The notes beneath the pieces are model-generated. The model saw only the letters and a program-made list of their open reading frames with translations, ran no database searches and was not told the DNA's origin. Positions 7,097 to 12,429 of a stretch of DNA of 12,429 bases are shown here, piece by piece. Within the stretch, counting starts at the first letter, position 1; each line of letters begins with the position of its first letter. The stretch comes from JBLHUT01 sp047629975. Lineage in GTDB: Bacteria; Pseudomonadota; Alphaproteobacteria; Rhodobacterales; Rhodobacteraceae. Location of the stretch: the NCBI GenBank assembly GCA_047629975.1, contig JBLHUT010000079.1:1-12429 (forward strand). The letters run 5' to 3'. The translations under genes were made by a program, and so were the position numbers.

Positions 7097-8332
7097 CTAA
7101 GACCCGTTGCGGGCTGCACGGACCCAGTCGACCAGTATGGCCCGCGCGTCCTCGTCCATCTGGATGGCATTCGGGGGTGGCATGGCGTGTGACACGCCAG
7201 CGTGCAGATAGATTTGCTCAGCATGGCGCGCAACGTCGCCCCTTGTCTCAAGATACACACCCTTTGGGGCCCAGCGGATACCATCCCAGAAAGGGTCTCT
7301 GGCGTGGCACATCGAGCAATTGCCGATCACGGTGTTCAAGGCCTCGTCGAACCCTGCTGCGCTGGCGTACTGCAACTCATACGGAGTAAGCGCGCGGGCT
7401 TCGGCCTCGTCGTATGTCAGCGTCGTTCTGACAGAAGAGAGCCATGCAATGACGATCATCAACAAGACAGTCACCACCCATGTCCAGTGCGGCCCCTTGC
7501 CTGTCGCATGCATCGTGTTGAAATAATGGCGGATGGTGACACCGGTCAGAAAGATCAGGCTGGCAATAATCCAGGCGTATTGAGTGCCGAAAGCCAGCGG
7601 ATAATGGTTCGATAGCATCAAAAAGACGACAGGCAGCGTCAGGTAATTGTTGTGGGTCGAGCGCAGCTTTGCGATTTTGCCGTATTTTGCGTCGGGTATG
7701 CGGCCCGCCTTCAGGTCGGCCACAACGATGCGCTGGTTCGGCATAATCTGGAAAAAGACGTTGCCGGTCATGATCGAGGCCGTAAAGGCACCCAAGTGCA
7801 GCAACGCCGCGCGCCCTGTGAATATCTGGTCATAGCCCCACGCCATGACGACAAGGATCACAAACAAAAGCAGCATCAAAACCGTCGGCTGCTCGCCCAG
7901 CTTCGACTTGCACAAAAAATCATAGGCCAGCCACCCGATTGTCAGTGACCCGCCAGAGATCAAAATACCCTGCCACAACGCCAAATCCGCCTTGGTGGGA
8001 TCAAGCAGGAAAATCTCGCCACCAACCCAGTAAACGATCATCAATAGTGCGAACCCGGACAGCCATGTGCTGTAGCTTTGCCATTTATGCCAGATCAGGT
8101 GCTCTGGCATGTTGTCGGGTGCCACAAGATATTTCTGGATATGATAAAAGCCGCCGCCGTGAACCTGCCACTCTTCGCCGTGGACCCCTGCGGGCATATT
8201 CGGGGCCTTCTTGAGGCCCAGATCAAGCGCAATGAAGAAAAACGACGCACCGATCCACGCCATCGCGGTGATCACATGAAGCCACCGCACCGAGAACGCG
8301 ACCCAGTCCCACAAAATTGCCATATCGTACAT
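7097..8332 (-). CDS. puuD: Membrane urate hydroxylase PuuD with cytochrome c domain
   Basis: A 411-residue protein. The N-terminal part (about 1-300) has roughly eight hydrophobic helices and matches the Urate_ox_N family. The C-terminal part (about 320-410) is a small cytochrome c domain with the heme motif CSMCH (339-343) and a likely distal ligand Met in HAMPPPN (M384). PuuD oxidises urate to 5-hydroxyisourate, passing electrons through its heme to the respiratory chain rather than forming H2O2 as soluble uricase does. Conserved-looking segments include WIGASFFF (26-33), MTGNVFFQIMPNQ (188-200) and STHNNYLTLPV (225-235). The ATG at 8332 follows GGGAGAG. It diverges from a LysR gene and sits with uraH and puuE-uraD, which take over its product. 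Full length, no defect seen. Confidence 0.93.
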   Translation of the reverse strand: MYDMAILWDWVAFSVRWLHVITAMAWIGASFFFIALDLGLKKAPNMPAGVHGEEWQVHGGGFYHIQKYLVAPDNMPEHLIWHKWQSYSTWLSGFALLMIVYWVGGEIFLLDPTKADLALWQGILISGGSLTIGWLAYDFLCKSKLGEQPTVLMLLLFVILVVMAWGYDQIFTGRAALLHLGAFTASIMTGNVFFQIMPNQRIVVADLKAGRIPDAKYGKIAKLRSTHNNYLTLPVVFLMLSNHYPLAFGTQYAWIIASLIFLTGVTIRHYFNTMHATGKGPHWTWVVTVLLMIVIAWLSSVRTTLTYDEAEARALTPYELQYASAAGFDEALNTVIGNCSMCHARDPFWDGIRWAPKGVYLETRGDVARHAEQIYLHAGVSHAMPPPNAIQMDEDARAILVDWVRAARNGS

Positions 8333-8374
8333 CTTGCTCTCCCAGAGTTCGGATTTGGATTGACCTTAGGCGTT

Positions 8375-8403
8375 TTGACATTCCTCTGGTATCACGTTCG
8401 AAT
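8375..8403 (+). promoter_or_regulatory. Candidate promoter of the LysR gene in the divergent region
   Basis: TTGACA (8375-8380, perfect -35) is followed after 17 bp by TCGAAT (8398-8403, 4/6). A start near 8410 would leave a leader of about 22 nt. A second TTGAC lies 15 bp upstream (8360-8364). An imperfect dyad TGA-N13-TCA (8376-8394) overlaps the -35 and could be where the LysR protein binds to control itself and puuD. The puuD promoter on the other strand is not clear. Confidence 0.45.
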
Positions 8404-8431
8404 AACAAGCAGCCTCAAAAAAAACAAAACA

Positions 8432-9346
8432 ATGTCCTATCTCGATAACATCCGCACCTTTGTCCGCGTCTACGAACTGGGAGGCATGTCTGCGGCCGGG
8501 CGGGATCTGCGCATTTCGCCGGCGGTGACATCGTCGCGCATATCGCAACTCGAGCAGCGTCTTGGCGTGCGATTGTTCCAACGCACCACGCGCAGCCTGA
8601 CGGCAACGGAACAGGGCGAGGCTTTTTATACCGGGGCCTGTGCGATCCTTGAAGCGGTCGAGGATGCAGAGGCAAAAGTTGGCGACATTACCGACCAACC
8701 AAGAGGTTCCCTTTATGTGGCCGCCCCGCTGGGGGTTGGACGCAGGTTGATTGCGCCGCTCGTGCGGGGATTTCTGGACGCCTACCCCGAGGTCAGGATC
8801 CGGTTGCGGCTGACAGATCGAAAGGTTGACCTTACGACCGAGGGGCTTGATCTTGCGTTTTTTGTGGGACAACCCGAAGACAGCACGTTGCGTATCCGCA
8901 AGATCGCGGATGTGGCGCGTGTTTTATGCGCAGCCCCCGCGTACATCGCGGCGCACGGGAACCCGGCCTCGGGTGCAGATATTGTGGAAGACGGGCATGA
9001 GTGTCTGAACTTGCGGTTTCCCGGAGCAACAGAGTTCCAATGGCGCCTGATCACGTCCGAAGGGCCAAAGAAATTCCGGATTACCGGAAGATTCGAATGT
9101 GATGACGGGGACGTTCTGACCGATTGGGCGCTCGGCGGAAACGGGATCGCCCTGAAGCCGGTCTTTGAGGTGGCCGATCACCTGAAGGCAGGCCGGCTTG
9201 TGGTCGTAGCAGCGCAGACCCCGCCAGAGCCGATCCTGATGGGGTGCCTCTTTACCCACCGCAAACAACAAGACCCCAAATCGCGACTGTTCATGGACTA
9301 TGTCATCAACCGGATCAGCGAGACCGTGCGCGCCCACGCTCTTTAG
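8432..9346 (+). CDS. LysR-family transcriptional regulator
   Basis: 304 residues, the usual LysR length. The N-terminal winged helix-turn-helix (1-60) contains FVRVYELGGMSAAGRDLRIS and SRISQLEQRLGVRLFQRTTR-type sequence, followed by a linker helix and a substrate-binding domain (about 90-295). The ATG at 8432 is chosen because it puts the HTH at the N-terminus; the frame is open far upstream, but only by chance through the divergent puuD gene. No Shine-Dalgarno sequence is visible: the leader is A-rich. It diverges from puuD over 99 bp and ends 2 bp from the uraH stop, tail to tail, leaving no room for a separate terminator. Regulation of the purine genes, with urate or a derivative as ligand, is inferred from position only. 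Confidence 0.9.
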   Translation: MSYLDNIRTFVRVYELGGMSAAGRDLRISPAVTSSRISQLEQRLGVRLFQRTTRSLTATEQGEAFYTGACAILEAVEDAEAKVGDITDQPRGSLYVAAPLGVGRRLIAPLVRGFLDAYPEVRIRLRLTDRKVDLTTEGLDLAFFVGQPEDSTLRIRKIADVARVLCAAPAYIAAHGNPASGADIVEDGHECLNLRFPGATEFQWRLITSEGPKKFRITGRFECDDGDVLTDWALGGNGIALKPVFEVADHLKAGRLVVVAAQTPPEPILMGCLFTHRKQQDPKSRLFMDYVINRISETVRAHAL

Positions 9347-9348
9347 GT

Positions 9349-9702
9349 TCAGCTGCCCCGATAGGTGCTGTAGCCGAACGGAGAAAGCAAAAGTGGCACG
9401 TGATAATGGCTGGCTTGCGACATCCCGAACCGGATCGGGACGAGATCGAGAAAGCGTGGTTGCTCCGGCGGCGTGCCGGTTGCATCAAGATAGCCTCCCG
9501 CATGAAAAACCAGCTCGAAGGTGCCTGTCGAAAACGCGTCCACCGGCAGGATGTGCGCGTCTGTACGTCCGTCATCATTGGTCACCATTGTCTTGAGATG
9601 GGTTCGAACGTCGCCTTCTATCCGGAACAGGTCGATCCTGAGGCCCTGAGCCGGGCGGCCCCGCGCGGTGTCGAGAACGTGGGTCGTAAGATATCCGGTC
9701 AT
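9349..9702 (-). CDS. uraH: 5-hydroxyisourate hydrolase (transthyretin-like)
   Basis: 117 residues, typical for HIU hydrolase. It starts TGYLTTHVLDTARGRPA (2-18), containing the N-terminal catalytic-His motif, has a middle TNDDGRTD (41-48), and ends with the signature YRGS that separates the enzyme from vertebrate transthyretin. SHYHVPLLLSPFGYSTYRGS (98-117) carries the other active-site His and Arg. It hydrolyses the PuuD product 5-hydroxyisourate to OHCU in the cytoplasm. The ATG at 9702 follows AGGAG at 8-nt spacing. It diverges from puuE-uraD, whose UraD domain does the next step, across a 153-bp intergenic region. Confidence 0.95.
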   Translation of the reverse strand: MTGYLTTHVLDTARGRPAQGLRIDLFRIEGDVRTHLKTMVTNDDGRTDAHILPVDAFSTGTFELVFHAGGYLDATGTPPEQPRFLDLVPIRFGMSQASHYHVPLLLSPFGYSTYRGS

Positions 9703-9733
9703 TTGAACTGCTCCTGATCTGTCAGCTTTGCAT

Positions 9734-9762
9734 CCTATAGACGGGCCGACGGATCAGGCCAA
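9734..9762 (-). promoter_or_regulatory. Candidate uraH promoter
   Basis: On the minus strand TTGGCC (9762-9757) and TATAGG (9739-9734) are spaced by 17 bp, each 4/6 to sigma-70 consensus. A start near 9727 would give a leader of about 25 nt that includes the AGGAG ribosome binding site. Confidence 0.35.
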
Positions 9763-9818
9763 AGCGTTCAATGCAAGAGGCTCCTTCGCATTTTATTTGA
9801 AAAACAATTGGATTGATT

Positions 9819-9840
9819 TGATTTACAACTGAGTTAATCA
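9819..9840 (+). promoter_or_regulatory. Inverted repeat, candidate operator upstream of puuE-uraD
   Basis: Half-sites TGATTTAC (9819-9826) and GTTAATCA (9833-9840) are inverted with 7 of 8 positions paired and a 6-bp spacer. The repeat ends 2 bp before the GGAGGA ribosome binding site, in an AT-rich stretch, so a bound protein would be expected to block transcription or early elongation. The size fits a dimeric regulator; which one is unknown, and the nearby LysR protein is only a candidate. Confidence 0.45.
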
Positions 9841-9842
9841 TT

Positions 9843-9848
9843 GGAGGA
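9843..9848 (+). promoter_or_regulatory. Strong ribosome binding site for puuE-uraD
   Basis: GGAGGA ends 7 nt before the ATG at 9856 and decides that start over the in-frame TTG at 9841, which overlaps the site itself. Confidence 0.8.
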
Positions 9849-9855
9849 CAGCCAC

Positions 9856-11268
9856 ATGACACGCTACCCCCGCGACATGACCGGATATGGCGAAACGCCC
9901 CCTGTGGCGCAGTGGCCCAACGGGGCAAAAATCGCAGTTCAGATCGTATTGAATTACGAGGAAGGTGGTGAAAACAGCATCTTGCACGGGGATGCTGCAT
10001 CAGAGGCTTTCTTGTCAGAGATCACAGGCGCCACCCCCTGGCCCGGCCAGCGTCACTGGAACATGGAGTCGATTTACGAATTCGGATCGCGCGCAGGGTT
10101 CTGGCGCCTTCACCGGCTGCTCCGGGCCTTGCCGGTCACGGTTTTCGGAGTGGCAACGGCCCTGGCCCGTGCGCCGGCACAGGTTGCCGCCATGAAGGCC
10201 GCCGGCTGGGAGATCGCCAGCCACGGCCTTAAATGGGTCGAGCACAAAGACATGACCGAATCCCGGGAACGGGCACAAATAGCAGAGGCGATCAGACTGC
10301 ACACCGAGGTTATCGGCGAGGCCCCGCGTGGCTGGTACACGGGCCGCTGTTCGAACAATACCGTCCGGCTCGTCGCCGAGACAGGCCGGTTTGCCTATGT
10401 CGCCGACAGCTATGCCGATGATTTGCCGTACTGGATGCAATTTGACGGCCAAGACCAGTTGATCGTGCCCTACACGATGGATTGCAACGACATGCGTTTC
10501 AGCATTCAGGCCGGATTTGCAAACGGCGAACAGTTCGAGAGCTATCTCAAAGACAGCTTCGACTATCTTTATGAAGAAGGCACCGAAGGGGCCCCGAAGA
10601 TGTTGTCGATCGGTTTGCACTGCCGTTTGATCGGACGCCCGGGCCGTGCGGCCGCGTTGCGCCGCGCGATCGACCACTTCAAATCCCATGACGGCGTATG
10701 GTTTGCCACGCGCGCGCAAATTGCCGATCACTGGGCCAAAGAGCATCCCCCGATCCGGATGCAACGTCCCTCGGAGATGACGCGCGCCACATTTGTATCC
10801 GAATTCGGCGGCATCTTCGAGCACAGCCCATGGATTGCCGAAGGCGCGCACGGGCTTGAACTGGGTCCGACCCACGACACGGCCCAAGGTCTGCACAGCG
10901 CCCTTGCAAGAACCTTTCGCACTGCTCTCCGTGACCGCCGGTTGGGGGTTCTGACGGCACATCCCGATCTTGCCGGAAAGCTCGCGTCAGCCAAGCTGCT
11001 AACGCCCGCGTCAGCAGCCGAACAGGCCTCGGTGGGTCTTGACGCGCTTACGGATCACGAAAGAAACAGCTTTATGGCGCTAAACGACGCCTATACCGCA
11101 AAATTCGGATTTCCCTTTATTATTGCCGTGCGCGACAACACAAAAACGACAATTTCCACAGCATTCCAGCGCCGGATCGCAAATGATCCGGAAACCGAGT
11201 TTTCCGAAGCCTGCAGCCAGGTCGAACGGATTGCAGAGCTGCGGTTGATTGAAAAGATGGGCGCATGA
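9856..11268 (+). CDS. puuE-uraD: Allantoinase PuuE fused to OHCU decarboxylase UraD
   Basis: 470 residues forming two enzymes. Residues 1 to about 300 are PuuE, a metal-independent allantoinase of the polysaccharide-deacetylase fold, with NYEEGGENSILHGD (33-46), WEIASHGLKW (118-127), GWYTGRCSNNT (159-169) and GLHCRLIGRPGR (253-264); it opens allantoin to allantoate. Residues about 305-465 are UraD, with FEHSPWIAEGA (321-331), TAHPDLAGK (367-375), SAAEQASVGLD (386-396) and KFGFPFIIAV (416-425); it decarboxylates OHCU stereoselectively to S-allantoin. The fusion therefore catalyses two consecutive steps in reverse domain order. The ATG at 9856 follows GGAGGA. The stop overlaps the ATG of a 44-codon ORF (ATGA). 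Fusions of this kind are known in proteobacteria. Confidence 0.94.
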   Translation: MTRYPRDMTGYGETPPVAQWPNGAKIAVQIVLNYEEGGENSILHGDAASEAFLSEITGATPWPGQRHWNMESIYEFGSRAGFWRLHRLLRALPVTVFGVATALARAPAQVAAMKAAGWEIASHGLKWVEHKDMTESRERAQIAEAIRLHTEVIGEAPRGWYTGRCSNNTVRLVAETGRFAYVADSYADDLPYWMQFDGQDQLIVPYTMDCNDMRFSIQAGFANGEQFESYLKDSFDYLYEEGTEGAPKMLSIGLHCRLIGRPGRAAALRRAIDHFKSHDGVWFATRAQIADHWAKEHPPIRMQRPSEMTRATFVSEFGGIFEHSPWIAEGAHGLELGPTHDTAQGLHSALARTFRTALRDRRLGVLTAHPDLAGKLASAKLLTPASAAEQASVGLDALTDHERNSFMALNDAYTAKFGFPFIIAVRDNTKTTISTAFQRRIANDPETEFSEACSQVERIAELRLIEKMGA

Positions 11269-11399
11269 CCCGGACACGGCTCCTTGAACCGGTCGGGTTC
11301 GATCCGTTTGGCAGTGCTGCCGCGGCGACCGCAAGTGCGCACACAGAAATTCACACCGGCGTACGCCCCGACGCTCAAAGCTTGAAGCGCGGAGTATGA
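11265..11399 (+). CDS. Short ORF overlapping the puuE-uraD stop; possible gene remnant
   Basis: A 44-codon frame whose ATG overlaps the puuE-uraD stop (ATGA), the junction expected of a translationally coupled gene. It begins MTRTRLLEPVGFDPFG and ends LKRGV. The N-terminus loosely recalls ureidoglycolate lyase (AllA), which commonly has a '..P-x-AF-x-PFG' start and is a logical next gene in the pathway, but nothing after residue 16 or so supports that. No AllA-like sequence was seen downstream in other frames. It may be the stub of a deleted gene, a small coupled ORF, or chance. Its TGA in turn overlaps an ATG at 11396 that opens a 63-codon frame through the tandem repeat, which I do not consider real. 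Confidence 0.25.
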   Translation: MTRTRLLEPVGFDPFGSAAAATASAHTEIHTGVRPDAQSLKRGV

Positions 11400-11678
11400 C
11401 ACGGATGTTGCGCGTCACCACATGCGTCAACGCGCATCCACAGGACCGGGCAGAACAGGCTTCATCGCCACGGGCCAGTTCGGTCGGGCCAGTTCGGTCG
11501 GGCCAAATCGGTCGGGCCAAATCGGTCGGGCCAAATCGGTCGGGCCAAATCGGTCGGGCCAAATCGCAAAAGCCGAGAACCCGTTAAGCCCCCGACACGC
11601 AAGCAGACACGATTGAAGAAACAGACCAAGGCACCAGCAAAGACTGATCCGGTGGTCTAACAGGAAGGAACCGAGAAA
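11269..11678. other. 410-bp gap between puuE-uraD and the permease gene
   Basis: Apart from the 44-codon ORF and the 14-bp tandem repeat (11471-11566) I see no gene here. The stretch 11567-11678 leads into the permease and contains AGGAAGGAA (11663-11671) as its ribosome binding region. No clear sigma-70 promoter or T-tailed hairpin was found, so whether the permease has its own promoter is unresolved. Confidence 0.5.
11471..11566 (+). repeat. 14-bp tandem repeat, about 6.9 copies
   Basis: Seven head-to-tail units: two of CGGGCCAGTTCGGT (11471, 11485), four of CGGGCCAAATCGGT (11499, 11513, 11527, 11541) and a last unit broken off after 12 bases (11555-11566). The only variation is AGT versus AAA, sorted into two blocks, which suggests stepwise expansion. 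The unit has no stop codon in any frame on either strand and 14 is not a multiple of 3, so all frames through it stay open with a 14-residue period; this explains spurious ORFs. There are no unique spacers, so it is not a CRISPR array. Each unit contains GGGCC. Confidence 0.95.
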
Positions 11679-12429
11679 ATGGCAAATTCATCCATCGGAA
11701 CACCGGAACAGCTTCGGGATCCGAATTACACGCCGGCGCTGTACCGCGCCATTCCACTGGGCATTCAGCACGTGCTGGCGATGTTCGTGTCAAACGTCAC
11801 GCCGGCGATCATTATCGCTGGTGCCGCAGGCTTCGGTTTCGGTTCGGATGCGGGCGCGCAGGGCTTCCCTGACATGACCTATCTGATCCAGATGGCGATG
11901 CTTTTTGCGGGTATCGCGACACTGTTCCAGACCATCGGGATGGGTCCGGTCGGCGCACGGTTGCCGATTGTTCAGGGCACGTCGTTCGCGTTTATCCCGA
12001 TCATGATACCGCTGGTTGCAGGCAAAGGCGTCGAGGCGCTTCCGGCTTTGTTTGGTGGTGTTGTGATTGGCGGGTTGTTCCACACCCTGATCGGGACGTT
12101 CATCGGCAAGATACGTTTCGCTTTGCCGCCATTGGTTACGGGCCTTGTCGTGACAATGATCGGTCTGGCTCTTGTCAAGGTCGGCATCCAGTATGCGGCG
12201 GGTGGCGTACCTGCGATGAACTCGCCCGAATATGGCTCCTTGTTGAACTGGTCGGCGGCATTGGTGGTGATCTTTGTAACCCTTGCTATGAAGTTTTACG
12301 CGAAAGGCATGTTGGCGGTCTCGGCTGTCGTGATCGGTATATTCGTCGGCTATCTGTACGCCATGGCGATGGGGATGGTCACACTTGAGGGCATCACAAC
12401 AAGCTGGGGCCGCGCGGCGATGTTCAATA
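11679..12429 (+). CDS. NCS2-family uracil/xanthine/urate permease (partial)
   Basis: The first 250 residues or so of a gene running off the window. The cytosolic N-terminus (1-25) is followed by membrane helices. Diagnostic NCS2 features are LGIQHVLAMF (27-36, QH motif), the glycine-rich IIIAGAAGFGFG (43-54) and QGTSFAFIPI (about 98-107, the half-helix motif), then VTGLVVTMIGLALVKVG-type sequence. NCS2 transporters are proton symporters for uracil, xanthine or urate. Lying after puuE-uraD, its likely substrate is urate, xanthine or allantoin-pathway purines; this is contextual, because the specificity-determining C-terminal half is outside the window. The ATG at 11679 has AAGGAA upstream. Confidence 0.9.
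   Translation, partial: MANSSIGTPEQLRDPNYTPALYRAIPLGIQHVLAMFVSNVTPAIIIAGAAGFGFGSDAGAQGFPDMTYLIQMAMLFAGIATLFQTIGMGPVGARLPIVQGTSFAFIPIMIPLVAGKGVEALPALFGGVVIGGLFHTLIGTFIGKIRFALPPLVTGLVVTMIGLALVKVGIQYAAGGVPAMNSPEYGSLLNWSAALVVIFVTLAMKFYAKGMLAVSAVVIGIFVGYLYAMAMGMVTLEGITTSWGRAAMFN

Noticed and set aside
7086..7098. Rho-independent terminator of puuD
   Set aside because: A 5-bp stem with 3-nt loop overlapping the stop codon and no T-tract is too weak.
8078..8431. Upstream extension of the LysR frame
   Set aside because: It would add 118 residues before the helix-turn-helix, mostly antisense to puuD; LysR proteins begin with the HTH as the ATG at 8432 gives.
10015..10962. Long minus-strand frame (315 codons) opposite puuE-uraD
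   Set aside because: It is fully antisense to a clearly homologous gene and has no recognisable motif; long antisense frames are common in GC-rich coding DNA.
11471..11566. CRISPR array
   Set aside because: The units are directly adjacent with a 14-bp period and no unique spacers; there are no cas genes in the window.
11080..11616. Open frames on both strands through the tandem repeat, giving peptides rich in GPNRSGQIGRAK or RPIWPDRFGP
   Set aside because: A stop-free 14-bp unit keeps every frame open; these peptides are by-products of the repeat and the minus-strand frame runs antisense into uraD.

Overview
The window looks like chromosomal DNA of an alphaproteobacterium, most likely of the Rhodobacteraceae/Roseobacter group. 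This is inferred from moderately high GC, a DUF1523-type membrane protein, a DjlA-like J/TerB protein of the kind common in Rhodobacterales, and a purine-catabolism set built on the membrane urate hydroxylase PuuD. It holds two unrelated accessory loci.

Region A (1-6690, all minus strand, read right to left) is a tellurite-resistance (Ter)-type stress locus. First comes a tight operon: a DUF1523 membrane protein with a charged C-terminal tail, a PRTase_2/TRSP phosphoribosyltransferase, a HAD phosphatase, a PRTase_1 ('StiP') phosphoribosyltransferase, a CitE-like C-C bond lyase, and a TerB+J-domain co-chaperone-like protein. The five junctions are a 7-nt gap, ATGA, GTGA, TAATG and ATGA. The PRTase/HAD/lyase set matches the biosynthetic module that comparative genomics has proposed to make a nucleoside-like metabolite in Ter systems. 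After a 140-bp AT-rich gap come terZ and terB (11-nt gap, strong ribosome binding sites), then the first residues of a membrane protein cut by the window edge. The ATP-grasp enzyme usual in such loci is not in the window.

Region B (6690-7096) is about 400 bp without a convincing gene. It holds a candidate promoter for region A and a 10-C homopolymer.

Region C (7097-12429) is a urate/allantoin catabolism locus. puuD (membrane urate hydroxylase with a C-terminal cytochrome c, minus) diverges from a LysR regulator (plus). uraH (HIU hydrolase, minus) meets the regulator tail to tail, and diverges from a fused puuE-uraD gene (allantoinase + OHCU decarboxylase, plus). A 410-bp stretch follows with a 44-codon overlapping ORF and a 14-bp tandem repeat of about seven copies. 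The window ends inside an NCS2 uracil/xanthine/urate-type permease. Together these encode uptake and the steps urate -> 5-hydroxyisourate -> OHCU -> S-allantoin -> allantoate.
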